DNA of 25,307 nt from NCBI GenBank assembly GCA_047973235.1, contig JBKEBP010000142.1:1-25307 (forward strand), given 5' to 3'. This stretch comes from Aequitasia sp047973235 (lineage in GTDB: Bacteria; Bacillota; Clostridia; Lachnospirales; Lachnospiraceae). The notes under the pieces were generated by a model. It did no database searches and was not told where the DNA came from. It worked only from the letters and a program-made list of their open reading frames with translations. Position numbers and translations under genes: made by a program. Below, in pieces: positions 7,308-14,980 of the stretch (position 1 is the first letter of the stretch; the number at the start of each line of letters is the position of its first letter).

Positions 7308-7358
7308 AAGGAAGGACCGAAAGATTGATTTTGTTTTCAATCGTTTCGGTCCTTCCTT
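7308..7358. terminator. Strong bidirectional terminator between convergent genes
   Basis: A long stem pairs AAGGAAGGACCGAAA plus ATTGA on the left with the matching right arm, with only one bulged base and a T-rich loop. It lies 7 nt after the EIIC-EAL stop and 22 nt beyond the stop of the convergent cyclase gene. The arms begin with AAGG and end with CCTT. The flanks are AT-rich rather than a long U-tract, so efficiency in each direction is an inference. Confidence 0.75.
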
Positions 7359-7380
7359 AAATATACTCCAACTATTTAAA

Positions 7381-7953
7381 TTAGCGTTCTATTAATATGG
7401 CTCTAATCGGTGACGCTTCTATCTCTTTCATTTTTAAAGGCAACGCAACCAACTCATATTCGCCTTCGTCGACCATGCTTAAATCAAGGTTTTCCAAGAT
7501 AACTACCTCATCCTTTAGTAAAACTCGATGAACAGCTGTTTCTTCTCCTTTTATTGCTATAACCTGACATTCTACTCCTACCAGAACGATGCCTTGGTTC
7601 ACGAGTTGCTTGGCCGCTTCTTTTGTAAGTGATTTTTTTCCCTTAAACAGTATACGGCTAACCCCGGAATCAGCTAATTGCTTGATCTCTTCACGCCCGA
7701 TATTTTCATCAACTTCCATCACTACACACTTACCGATACATTTGCTAAGCTCTACATTTTCTATTGTCTTTCCGTTATTTAGGAAGTGATAAGGAGCATC
7801 CATATGCGTGCTGTTATGAGGGCACAGTGATATATTACTTAGATTATACTCATCACCATATTTCATACTATTTACAAAGGTATACTTTGGCTCCGGATCT
7901 CCCGGGAAAACCGGTGTGCTAAATAATTCTCTGGTGATATCATGAATTTTCAT
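7381..7953 (-). CDS. Cyclase family / kynurenine-formamidase-like metal hydrolase
   Basis: The 190-residue protein belongs to the cyclase family (Pfam PF04199). It shows the early FPGDPEP segment (16-22), the metal-binding HxxTHxDxPxH pattern as HNSTHMDAPYH (46-56), and the late VGVECQVI and ILENLDLS segments. Members hydrolyse amide or lactam bonds using Mn or Zn: N-formylkynurenine, isatin and other cyclic amides. No tryptophan catabolism gene is nearby, so the substrate is open. The usual GxDxxS segment is replaced by GVECQ, which argues against a standard kynurenine formamidase. The ATG at 7953 is preceded by GAGGAGA. It is 24 nt behind the aminopeptidase gene and probably cotranscribed with it. 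Confidence 0.85.
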   Translation of the reverse strand: MKIHDITRELFSTPVFPGDPEPKYTFVNSMKYGDEYNLSNISLCPHNSTHMDAPYHFLNNGKTIENVELSKCIGKCVVMEVDENIGREEIKQLADSGVSRILFKGKKSLTKEAAKQLVNQGIVLVGVECQVIAIKGEETAVHRVLLKDEVVILENLDLSMVDEGEYELVALPLKMKEIEASPIRAILIER

Positions 7954-7977
7954 TCGCTTCTCCTCAATCGCTATCGT

Positions 7978-8862
7978 TTAATCATTCCTATTAAGCCACT
8001 CTTTCATCAATTCAACATACCCGTCGTTATCTTCCACAAAACACATATGACGACAAGTCCTAAATAGCTCCCATTTAGAATTTGGTATTCTATCATACAT
8101 GTATTTAGCTATATATGGTGTACATAAGTCGTTTCCACCATTAATAACTAGTGCAGGTTCCTTAATATCTTTTAATTGCTTTGTTACATCATAGTCTTTT
8201 AATGTACCTTGAGGGGTATATTCATTAGGTCCCCAACCTACAACGTAACTTTCACCACCCTTTTGTACAGGTCTTCTTAAACATTCCGGTGAGTCCTCTG
8301 TCACCGCTCCCGCTGCGTGGCGAAGCATATACTCTGTTTCAGCTGCCTGATATATCGGATCACTATAATCATTTGAAGCGGTAGCTTTCTCAATCGCCTC
8401 CTGATATTCTATAGGTAGTTCTTTAATCATTCTGTGTTGTTCTTCGCCCCACATCCATGATGCCGGTAGAGTGCTTGATAAAATCATGCTGGAAACACCT
8501 GTAGGTTTGTAATTACATACATAATCAAGTAATAGCATGCCACCCCATGACTGCCCCAAAATATGCGCTTCATTAAGGCCTAAATATTTTCTTAGTTCTA
8601 CTAATTCATTAACCCAGTTCTTCGAGTTCCATAAGTCCGGTCTGTTTTCCACATAAGATTCCCCACATCCTATCTGATCATACATAACTATTTCTCGTCC
8701 ATCTTCCTCAGCCAATCTATCAAGTACCTCAAAATAATTATGTGTGGATCCGGGACCACCATGGAGCAGTATAAGTGGTTTCTTATTTCCTGTGCTTTCC
8801 CCAACTACTCTGTAATACGTTTTGTACTCCAAATATGGCATGTAACCTTCTTTTACTTTCAT
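7978..8862 (-). CDS. Proline iminopeptidase-family alpha/beta hydrolase
   Basis: The 294-residue protein has a clear alpha/beta-hydrolase layout: HGGPGS at 34-39 (oxyanion region), YDQIGCGES at 61-69, the nucleophile elbow GQSWGG with S105, an acid in NGGNDLCTP (D245) and the catalytic histidine in CRHMCF (H272). The conserved HGGPG, DQxGxG and GxSWGG set is typical of prolyl aminopeptidases (S33), which remove N-terminal proline from peptides. Related enzymes act on other amides, so the exact substrate is uncertain. No signal peptide is visible and it should be cytosolic. The ATG at 8862 follows GAGGAGG. A promoter with a perfect TATAAT lies immediately upstream. It heads a two-gene unit with the cyclase-family gene, which suggests shared amide or peptide turnover. 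Confidence 0.9.
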   Translation of the reverse strand: MKVKEGYMPYLEYKTYYRVVGESTGNKKPLILLHGGPGSTHNYFEVLDRLAEEDGREIVMYDQIGCGESYVENRPDLWNSKNWVNELVELRKYLGLNEAHILGQSWGGMLLLDYVCNYKPTGVSSMILSSTLPASWMWGEEQHRMIKELPIEYQEAIEKATASNDYSDPIYQAAETEYMLRHAAGAVTEDSPECLRRPVQKGGESYVVGWGPNEYTPQGTLKDYDVTKQLKDIKEPALVINGGNDLCTPYIAKYMYDRIPNSKWELFRTCRHMCFVEDNDGYVELMKEWLNRND

Positions 8863-8896
8863 ATTTTTGTGCCTCCTCTAATGACATTTTGTATAT

Positions 8897-8925
8897 ATTA
8901 TAGTCCATTTGAAAAGGCCATGCAA
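8897..8925 (-). promoter_or_regulatory. Promoter of the iminopeptidase-cyclase unit
   Basis: On the minus strand TTGCAT (8925-8920) and TATAAT (8902-8897) are 17 nt apart. The -35 hexamer lies inside the terminator hairpin of the upstream relQ gene. Confidence 0.65.
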
Positions 8926-8938
8926 TCCGCATGGCCTT
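8912..8938 (-). terminator. Intrinsic terminator of relQ
   Basis: AAGGCCATGC (8914-8923) and GCATGGCCTT (8929-8938) form a perfect 10-bp GC-rich stem with a 5-nt loop. On the minus strand the stem is followed by TTTTC. It lies 18 nt behind the relQ stop. Confidence 0.8.
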
Positions 8939-8956
8939 AATATTTCTCTTTATATT

Positions 8957-9625
8957 CTATTTTTGATTTGCGGCCTGTTGATTAATCTTGGCCTCATGTT
9001 CCTGCGTGAAATCCAATATTTCATTATTCAGTGTAAGCATTTTGTCATCCAAGTTAGCTATCATTTCAGCACACTCTCTAAGTTCTTTACTAATGTGAAC
9101 AGGCGCGTTACCCTCAAACTTGTAGTAAATCTTATGCTCAAGACTTGCCCAGAAGTCCATTGCTATTGTTCTGATTTGTATTTCTACTTTAGTATCAACT
9201 ATACTATCAGACAAAAATATAGGTACAGTTACAAGCATATGATAGCTTTTGTATCCACTTTCTTTAGGATGTTTAATATAATCCTTTATAGAAATAACTT
9301 TTAAGTCACTTTGCTTACCAATCATTTCAGCCAAAACATAAATATCGGATGTAAAAGAGCATATAAGTCTTACTCCTGCAATATCATTAATGTATTGAAC
9401 CATATTTTCTATGGAAGACTCATAACCATATCTCTTTAACTTTTTCACAATACTTTCAGCAGATTTAATTCTTGTTTTGATATGTTCTATAGGATTGTAT
9501 TGATGAACATACTGAAATTCGTCATTTAGAATATCAAGTTTCGTCTCAACTTCTTTTAAAGCTGCTTTGTACAAAAACATGATGGTTTTCCAACTATCCA
9601 CACTTTCGTATGTATTATCATTCAT
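8957..9625 (-). CDS. relQ: Small alarmone synthetase, RelQ/YjbM type
   Basis: The 222-residue protein consists of a RelA/SpoT nucleotidyltransferase domain without hydrolase, TGS or ACT domains, the length expected of a RelQ-type enzyme. It makes (p)ppGpp from ATP and GDP or GTP. Visible motifs are RIKSAESIVKKL (52-63), INDIAGVRLIC with catalytic D81 (79-89), DYIKHPKESGYKSYH (115-129), and VEIQIRTIAMDFWASLEHKIYYK (147-169) with metal-binding E148. The FWASLEH form favours RelQ over RelP or long Rel. A C-terminal helix (about 178-215) is present, as in the tetramer-forming members. The ATG at 9625 follows AGGAGACC. It has its own promoter and terminator and so is monocistronic. Confidence 0.93.
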   Translation of the reverse strand: MNDNTYESVDSWKTIMFLYKAALKEVETKLDILNDEFQYVHQYNPIEHIKTRIKSAESIVKKLKRYGYESSIENMVQYINDIAGVRLICSFTSDIYVLAEMIGKQSDLKVISIKDYIKHPKESGYKSYHMLVTVPIFLSDSIVDTKVEIQIRTIAMDFWASLEHKIYYKFEGNAPVHISKELRECAEMIANLDDKMLTLNNEILDFTQEHEAKINQQAANQK

Positions 9626-9651
9626 GTATTTTGGTCTCCTTCACTAGTAAA

Positions 9652-9680
9652 ATTATACCATGAACCACCATACTTGTCAT
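9652..9680 (-). promoter_or_regulatory. Promoter of relQ
   Basis: On the minus strand ATGACA (9680-9675) and a perfect TATAAT (9657-9652) are spaced by 17 nt. The start would lie about 20 nt upstream of the relQ ATG, with AGGAGA in between. A 12-bp perfect palindrome (9707-9718) sits about 27 bp upstream of the -35. Confidence 0.7.
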
Positions 9681-9726
9681 GAAGTTTATACATTTTTCAC
9701 ATATGTATCTGTACAGATTTCTTCTC

Positions 9727-10794
9727 TTACGCTGCTAATTTCATATCGCCTTGCTTTATCCAACCTATTTTCCTCATCAATTCTGAAAATAATAGCGTTA
9801 CTACTGCAGGAAGAACAAATAATAATACGATTATTTTAATCATTACAACTGTGGGGTCACCTGTTTCTATCATGGTCTGATACGCCATAATCGGTCCTAC
9901 CAATCCAGCTGTTCCCATTCCTGAGCCGGTTGCATTACTTGTCATGCCAAAAGCCATTGTCCCAATGGGTCCTAGAATTGCACTTGATAAAATAGCCGGC
10001 AGCCATATAAGTGGTTTTCTAACAATATTAGGCACCTGCAGCATGGATGTTCCTATACCTTGTGCTACTAATCCACCTACTTTGTTCTCTCTAAAACTTG
10101 CAACCGCAAAACCTATCATATTGCAACAACAACCAACTGTGGCTGCCCCTGCTGCAAGACCTGACAGATTTAAAATAATTCCAACTGCTGCAGAACTTAT
10201 TGGAAGTGTTAATATCATTCCCATTAATACTGACACTACTATTCCCATAATAAGTGGTTGTTGCTCCGTTCCCCAGTTTACCAGTGCTCCTATTCCTGCC
10301 ATGAATTCTGATATGGCCGGTCCTATTAGGAGCCCTACGCCTGCACCTGATGCTATAGTAACTATCGGTGTTACTATAATATCTACTTTCGTTTTACCTG
10401 CAACTAATCCACCTACGGTTATTCCCACAAACGCAGCTATAAAAGCTCCAAGTGGCTCTCCGGGTCCTGCAAAAACTATAGCACCCGTTTCAGAAATCAA
10501 TGCTTCGCTTAGTATATTGGACGCAAACGCTCCGACCATACCTGCCGTTGCTGCAGACACTACAACAAGTGGGGACCTTCCAAACTTCGATGCAACAGCA
10601 ACACCTATACCGGCTCCGGTTAGTGAAGCTGCGACTTTACCGATTAAGTATATTAAATCTCCAATATTTCCGCCTAAAAATAAGCCGATTTGTTGTATTA
10701 TCGTACCTATTATTAATGTAGCAAACAAACCATGTGCCATTGCGCTTAGTCCATCGATAAAAATATGATTCAGGATTTCCTTTAGTTTTTTCAT
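9727..10794 (-). CDS. Orphan PTS_EIIC_2-family permease
   Basis: The protein is highly hydrophobic, with about ten Gly/Ala-rich membrane segments and the look of the PTS_EIIC_2 family (Pfam PF13303). It has no EIIA or EIIB domain, and none is encoded nearby, so phosphotransfer-coupled transport is unproven. I start it at the ATG at 10794 (MKKLKEILNHIFIDGLSAMA, 355 residues), which has CGGAGA 8-9 nt upstream. A TTG at 10824 would add ten arginine-rich residues with no ribosome site. The gene follows the NiaR-type repressor by 71 nt, and an operator-like dyad lies between them. This hints at regulation by niacin, or transport of a related compound. The long antisense frame over this gene is a composition shadow. 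Confidence 0.85.
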   Translation of the reverse strand: MKKLKEILNHIFIDGLSAMAHGLFATLIIGTIIQQIGLFLGGNIGDLIYLIGKVAASLTGAGIGVAVASKFGRSPLVVVSAATAGMVGAFASNILSEALISETGAIVFAGPGEPLGAFIAAFVGITVGGLVAGKTKVDIIVTPIVTIASGAGVGLLIGPAISEFMAGIGALVNWGTEQQPLIMGIVVSVLMGMILTLPISSAAVGIILNLSGLAAGAATVGCCCNMIGFAVASFRENKVGGLVAQGIGTSMLQVPNIVRKPLIWLPAILSSAILGPIGTMAFGMTSNATGSGMGTAGLVGPIMAYQTMIETGDPTVVMIKIIVLLFVLPAVVTLLFSELMRKIGWIKQGDMKLAA

Positions 10795-10818
10795 TCTTGT
10801 TCTCCGTCTTCGTTTTAT

Positions 10819-10840
10819 TGACAAGTCATCTGTCTTGTCA
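10819..10840. promoter_or_regulatory. Operator-like dyad upstream of the EIIC_2 gene
   Basis: TGACAAG (10819-10825) and CTTGTCA (10834-10840) are exact inverted copies separated by 8 bp. The dyad lies 25 bp upstream of the EIIC_2 ATG and 26 bp behind the NiaR-type gene. TGTC/GACA half-sites resemble what I recall of niacin-repressor sites, so NiaR binding is a reasonable guess but not shown. Confidence 0.45.
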
Positions 10841-10865
10841 CCTTAGTGAGTTTATCATAGTAGAC

Positions 10866-11384
10866 TTAAGAAATCAAGAACCCTTTCTCTTTTAATTCAA
10901 TTTCCAACGCATCCAAATCTGCAATAGCATTTGCTTCAACTGTATGGTAATGAATACCGTGCGTAAGCTCTTTTAGTGGCTTTGATTTTACTTTTTTAAT
11001 ATTTTCCAAAAACTCATTAACATCTCTTCGACTCTTCAGATATAAATCCACTGAAATCAATCCGTACACTTCGTGTTCAATAATAACATCTAATACTCTA
11101 ACGCCTGCATCTACAATACTATAAAGCTCATCCTTCATATCTTCATCACTATGTCTGACAGATATTACTCTTTTTACTTTATTCTTTTCATCTTCTTGGT
11201 GATATATATAATATCCTCTATTTGTAGACATAACATTCTTATTTGTAGCCCTTAATAGTGCCACATCTTGAACAATGACTTGTCTACTTACATTAAATTG
11301 TCTTGCCAAAGTACTTCCCGGTACCGGCGTTTCCGTGGTTTCTAATATTTCAATAATGCTTTTTCGTCTCTCTTCACCGTTCAT
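10866..11384 (-). CDS. niaR: NiaR/YrxA-type niacin-responsive transcriptional repressor
   Basis: The 172-residue protein has an N-terminal winged helix (HTH_11 type, about 6-58, with SRQVIVQDVALLRA at 33-46). A C-terminal 3H domain (about 72-168) follows. The domain's conserved histidines and acid are visible: RHS with H78, E86, H104 in EHEVYG, and HGIHYH at 142-147. In the characterised family (Bacillus YrxA, Thermotoga NiaR) the 3H domain binds metal and nicotinic acid, and the protein represses NAD synthesis or niacin transport genes. The ATG at 11384 follows GGGAG. No nad genes are in the window; the only likely local target is the orphan permease downstream. Family assignment is strong, the regulon is inferred. 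Confidence 0.92.
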   Translation of the reverse strand: MNGEERRKSIIEILETTETPVPGSTLARQFNVSRQVIVQDVALLRATNKNVMSTNRGYYIYHQEDEKNKVKRVISVRHSDEDMKDELYSIVDAGVRVLDVIIEHEVYGLISVDLYLKSRRDVNEFLENIKKVKSKPLKELTHGIHYHTVEANAIADLDALEIELKEKGFLIS

Positions 11385-11489
11385 TAAGCTCTCCCATTTA
11401 TAAATATAATATAAATTTCTTTTTAATTGGTTTAACTGATTATTTATTAAATCGACATAACTTATACATATTTCTTTTTTATACTGTAC

Positions 11490-11517
11490 TTAGTAAATAA
11501 ATAATATTATTTACTAA
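11490..11517. repeat. AT-only perfect 11-bp inverted repeat
   Basis: TTAGTAAATAA (11490-11500) and TTATTTACTAA (11507-11517) are exact inverted copies with a 6-bp spacer. The repeat lies in the divergent region between niaR and the 87-residue protein gene. An operator is possible; a terminator is unlikely because no gene points into it. Confidence 0.6.
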
Positions 11518-11564
11518 TCCTTTTTATCCTTTAAATATTTATATTTTTTTTCATTTCCTTTCCT

Positions 11565-11596
11565 AAAGAAGATGTGGTGGCGACCACATCTTCTTT
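11565..11596. repeat. Perfect 14-bp hairpin upstream of a small gene
   Basis: AAAGAAGATGTGGT (11565-11578) and ACCACATCTTCTTT (11583-11596) are exact reverse complements around a GGCG loop. No T-run follows on either strand. The last bases of the right arm are part of the -35 hexamer of the next plus-strand gene. Confidence 0.8.
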
Positions 11597-11622
11597 GCAT
11601 TCCTGTTATTTCGTGGTATACT
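11595..11622 (+). promoter_or_regulatory. Promoter of the 87-residue protein gene
   Basis: TTGCAT (11595-11600) and TATACT (11617-11622) are 16 nt apart. This puts the start about 27 nt upstream of the ATG at 11656, with AAAGGAGAA in between. Confidence 0.6.
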
Positions 11623-11655
11623 CCATACATGAAATTATCCAAAGGAGAACAACAT

Positions 11656-11919
11656 ATGTTTCGTATATGGGCAAAAGAAATTAAAGATAACCGTCTGCTT
11701 CGTGATATTGTAATCGAAGATGATACCAATAATACAAGGACTCACAAAGTATTCAACGCAGTAGACAAGATAATCTATGAGTTTGATTTAAGTAAGCCTA
11801 TCTGGCTTGATTCAAATATCGATGAATTCAAACGTCTTGATAAAACCCGATTTACAAGTGATAACTTTGTTGATTCAATTAATTTTGATTTTCTCGAAAT
11901 ACACGTTATCGAAGAGTAA
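11656..11919 (+). CDS. Small conserved-looking protein of unknown function (87 aa)
   Basis: The frame is open from 11572, but the start is the ATG at 11656. AAAGGAGAAC stands 8-9 nt before it, and a promoter fits this start. The protein begins MFRIWAKEIKDNRLLRDIVI and has alternating charged and hydrophobic segments, no membrane helix, no cysteines and an acidic C-terminus ending IHVIEE. It resembles small hypothetical proteins I recall from Lachnospiraceae, but I know of no function. It is the only plus-strand gene between the EIIC-EAL gene and hydE and is a single-gene unit convergent with the Na/Pi symporter gene. The perfect 14-bp hairpin just upstream is unexplained. Confidence 0.8.
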   Translation: MFRIWAKEIKDNRLLRDIVIEDDTNNTRTHKVFNAVDKIIYEFDLSKPIWLDSNIDEFKRLDKTRFTSDNFVDSINFDFLEIHVIEE

Positions 11920-11951
11920 GCTCAATACGTCCGGCATATTTACGATAAGTA

Positions 11952-13589
11952 CTATGCTCTTTTCAATACCTCTTCAGCAATATTTCTTGCATGGTCCGAA
12001 ATACGCTCTAAGCAAACCAGTGCATCCAAGAATACTATCCCTGCTTCCGCAGAACACTCATTATTAGCAAGTCTTTGAATGTGCATTTCTCTCAGCTCTA
12101 TTTCTAAGTCATCAGCTTTTGTTTCCTCTTCAATAACCTTTAATGCAGCTTCTTTATCATTACTTCGAAATGATTCCAATGCATATTCATAACTCTTTAT
12201 ACAGACCTCTAACATATTTTCCAACTGCTCTTTGCCTGTATCAGAAAATTTTGTTTTGCTTTCTTTTAAATGCTCTGCAAATTCAGATATATTTTCGGTA
12301 TAATCACTAACCCTCTCCATATCGGATACTATTTGGAGCATGTGTGTTATATCTTGATGTTCCGTATTGCTTAATGTCTTCGTATTGAGTTTGATAATGT
12401 AATTACTGATTCCGGCTGTAAGCTTATCTGCTACGCTTTCCATTTCTTTTAGCTTTTCGATATCTTCCGCTTTTTGTGTAAACATTACACTTCTACTTAT
12501 TTCTAATGACTCCATTACACTATCACCCAGGCGAATCACTTCGTTAACTGCTGACTGTAAAGCAATACCCGGAGTCTCTAACATACGATCATCAAGTTGT
12601 ACTTCGCTTGCATCAACTTGTGAATCATCAACTCTGGCAATTTTCTTAGCCAGTTTGATAATGATATTAGATGCAGGAAACAGCATTATCGTAGTTATAA
12701 TATTGAATGAAGTATGAACGATACTTATTTGCGTCTGAGATATCATACCGGTTCCGGCTGCCGGGTTAATAATCTCCAAATATACTACTGCTAAAATTCC
12801 AAGTGTCACGCTGCCAATTATATTAAACAACAGATGCATAATAGCAGCTGTCTTAGCATTCTTCTTTGCTCCAACAGATGACAAAATAGCCGTTACACAA
12901 GTACCTATATTCTGTCCCATAATTATATATACAGCTGCACTAAATGGAACCAATCCTACTGCTGCCAAGGACTGCAATATACCTAGCGATGCAGAAGAAC
13001 TCTGTATAAGTGCCGTGACTGCCATACCAGCTAATATTCCTAGAATAGGGTTGTTTCCTAGAGTAACAAATATCTCTTTGAAAACAGGTGCGTCTCTAAG
13101 TGGCGCAACTGACGCCGACATAGTCGTAATACCAATAAACAATAGTCCAAATCCAATTATTACATTTGCTATATGTTTGGAATTCCTCCCTTTGCCTGCG
13201 ACAAGCAAAATAACACCAATCATAAGTGCAACCGGTGCCAATTTATCAGGGCTTAGAAACTGTGCCCACTCTGAAGAAGATACTAACCATCCTGTTACAG
13301 TTGTACCAACATTCGCACCCATTATTACACCCATTGCCTGAGTAAGATTCATTATACCTGCATTTACAAAACCGACAACCATAACAGTTGTTCCCGATGA
13401 GCTTTGTATTACTGCCGTAATAGCCGCACCCAATAGAACTCCCATAAACTTGTTCTTTGTTAATGCCTCAAGTAAGGATTTCATCTTATTACCGGCGGCA
13501 TTTTCAAGCCCTTGGGCCATAATCTGCATGCCATAAATAAACATACCAAGTCCGCCAACAAATCCTACTATTATAGTAACTGTATCCAT
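11952..13589 (-). CDS. Na+/phosphate symporter with C-terminal PhoU-like domain
   Basis: The 545-residue protein starts with the NptA/SLC34-type membrane domain (about 1-315). It holds two inverted copies of the QSSS ion-binding motif, at 62-65 in AVIQSSSGTTVMVV and at 196-199 in ALIQSSSASLG. The Gly-rich segments GANVGTTVTG and GQNIGTCVTA follow each copy. Residues from about 340 to the end form a soluble helical PhoU-like domain, normally a sensor or brake of phosphate uptake. The length is typical for bacterial Na/Pi-PhoU fusions. The protein imports phosphate with sodium across the cell membrane. The ATG at 13589 has GGAGG upstream. It follows the TPR gene by 39 nt with no terminator between, so they are probably one operon. 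Confidence 0.93.
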   Translation of the reverse strand: MDTVTIIVGFVGGLGMFIYGMQIMAQGLENAAGNKMKSLLEALTKNKFMGVLLGAAITAVIQSSSGTTVMVVGFVNAGIMNLTQAMGVIMGANVGTTVTGWLVSSSEWAQFLSPDKLAPVALMIGVILLVAGKGRNSKHIANVIIGFGLLFIGITTMSASVAPLRDAPVFKEIFVTLGNNPILGILAGMAVTALIQSSSASLGILQSLAAVGLVPFSAAVYIIMGQNIGTCVTAILSSVGAKKNAKTAAIMHLLFNIIGSVTLGILAVVYLEIINPAAGTGMISQTQISIVHTSFNIITTIMLFPASNIIIKLAKKIARVDDSQVDASEVQLDDRMLETPGIALQSAVNEVIRLGDSVMESLEISRSVMFTQKAEDIEKLKEMESVADKLTAGISNYIIKLNTKTLSNTEHQDITHMLQIVSDMERVSDYTENISEFAEHLKESKTKFSDTGKEQLENMLEVCIKSYEYALESFRSNDKEAALKVIEEETKADDLEIELREMHIQRLANNECSAEAGIVFLDALVCLERISDHARNIAEEVLKRA

Positions 13590-13628
13590 ATTTTCCTCCA
13601 GATGTCTCTATCTACTCTTGCTCTTCTA

Positions 13629-14969
13629 TTATTCTTCGCTCAAACTATCTAATGCTTCCCCAGCAGCCGGTGCCGAAGCACTTTCCGGAAGATGATCCAA
13701 CAAAGACTGATAACACCATTTTGCAGAATCCGTATTTCCTAATGCTTGATATGCTTGTCCTAGTATAAGAAGAATATTTCCATCTTCATAGCTCATATTC
13801 ATTTGAATTACTTTCTGCAAATCATTTGTCGCAGACTCATTGTCGCCGGCATCAATGCTTTGCTTACCTGACTCTGCTAGTTTGCTGCACATTCTTGGAT
13901 ATAGGGAACTTGTAATCCCATCATATATACCTTTCCCTGAAGGTCCGAGAGCCGATACATTTACTTGCAGCATTTGCTCAAGCATATCTGCGTCTGACAT
14001 ATCCTCATTTGCCATATGACCTGAGACACTCATTACTATCTCATAACTGTTTTGCGCTTCTTCATAAGATATCGTTGGTGCTTCTGCCTCAGGCTCTTCA
14101 CCGGTAGTTCTGTACGTTTCAAGTTCCTTTTTTAGTGCACTTATCTGTGCATCTTGAATCGCTATCTGATCACTGAATTCAAGAACCTGTTTATTTAATT
14201 CACCTTGTTTATTCGAAACCGTACCCGGCATTATCAGAAACATCATAACAGCTACCCCGAGTACCACGCCTATAATCACGTTAATAACGGTATATCTGTT
14301 ATTTCCATCTTTAAATACAGCCGGTGTCGGCTGAATAATTGTCTCATTCCCTACCTTATATGTGGTGGTTGGTCCGACTTTTTTCCCAAGTTTCTGTTTA
14401 ATACTAGGATTCGTCGCATCTTTTCTCATTTCATTCAGTTCATGCATATAGTGAAGTGTTATTTCATTTGTTTTATCTAATTCATAACATATACGTGCTT
14501 GTTTAGATGCATTCTTTATATCTCTCATATCTAAATAAAGTAAAGCAAGCAATTGATGCGCCTTTAAAAATGTCGGGTGTTCACTAATTGCTTGTTTCAG
14601 CTGAATCAATGCCATATCTTCTGAATTTTGTTTCACATAATCAAGACTAATGTTGTACTTCTTGATTGCTTGGTTTATCTCTCTTAGCTTTGAAGAGTCC
14701 TTTTGGATTTCCTTGATATAATTACCCGCTATATTATCCTCTTTTTGGATATTCTTACTTAGAATCCATTCAACAAGAGCCTCAACTATTTCTCCTCGAC
14801 CATAGTAAACAAGCCCCAGCAAGTTTCTTGCTGCGACATTGTCTCTATTGTAATTCAAACTGCTCCTAAGTGAAGTAACCGCTCCTGAAAGGTCTCGTAT
14901 GTTTGCCTTTTTTAAGCCATCATTGTACCAGTGGTTAGACTGGCTGATAACCTTCTTGGTATATTCCAT
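13629..14969 (-). CDS. Membrane-anchored tetratricopeptide repeat protein
   Basis: The 446-residue protein has TPR-like helical pairs in its N-terminal part (about 10-75 and 112-180, with ARNLLGLVYYGRGE and AHQLLALLYLDMRD). Then come a basic linker, one membrane helix (about 227-248), a short coiled coil (254-288), an acidic Pro/Glu-rich linker (289-300) and further TPR-like helices (about 362-428, GNILLILGQAYQALGNTDSA). The basic linker before the helix suggests the N-terminal TPRs are inside and the C-terminal ones outside the cell. It may scaffold an envelope process, but no partner can be named from sequence. The ATG at 14969 lies 11 nt behind the 44-residue gene, with only a weak GGGATAAGAAG site, so coupled translation is likely. 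Confidence 0.87.
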   Translation of the reverse strand: MEYTKKVISQSNHWYNDGLKKANIRDLSGAVTSLRSSLNYNRDNVAARNLLGLVYYGRGEIVEALVEWILSKNIQKEDNIAGNYIKEIQKDSSKLREINQAIKKYNISLDYVKQNSEDMALIQLKQAISEHPTFLKAHQLLALLYLDMRDIKNASKQARICYELDKTNEITLHYMHELNEMRKDATNPSIKQKLGKKVGPTTTYKVGNETIIQPTPAVFKDGNNRYTVINVIIGVVLGVAVMMFLIMPGTVSNKQGELNKQVLEFSDQIAIQDAQISALKKELETYRTTGEEPEAEAPTISYEEAQNSYEIVMSVSGHMANEDMSDADMLEQMLQVNVSALGPSGKGIYDGITSSLYPRMCSKLAESGKQSIDAGDNESATNDLQKVIQMNMSYEDGNILLILGQAYQALGNTDSAKWCYQSLLDHLPESASAPAAGEALDSLSEE

Positions 14970-14980
14970 ACTTCTTATCC

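Noticed and set aside
9944..10768. Long plus-strand open frame (274 codons) antisense to the EIIC_2 gene
   Set aside because: It is a shadow of a Gly/Ala-rich membrane protein: rich in Pro, Thr and Ile, with no ribosome site or family motif.
10795..10824. Upstream TTG start for the EIIC_2 gene adding an Arg-rich peptide
   Set aside because: No ribosome site precedes the TTG, whereas CGGAGA fits the ATG at 10794; the added peptide would also overlap the operator-like dyad.
11565..11596. 14-bp hairpin as an intrinsic terminator
   Set aside because: Neither strand has a T-run after the stem, and no gene is transcribed into it from close by.
11514..11729. Minus-strand 71-codon open frame
   Set aside because: It lies over the hairpin, promoter and start of the 87-residue gene, with Lys/Arg/Ser-rich chance composition.
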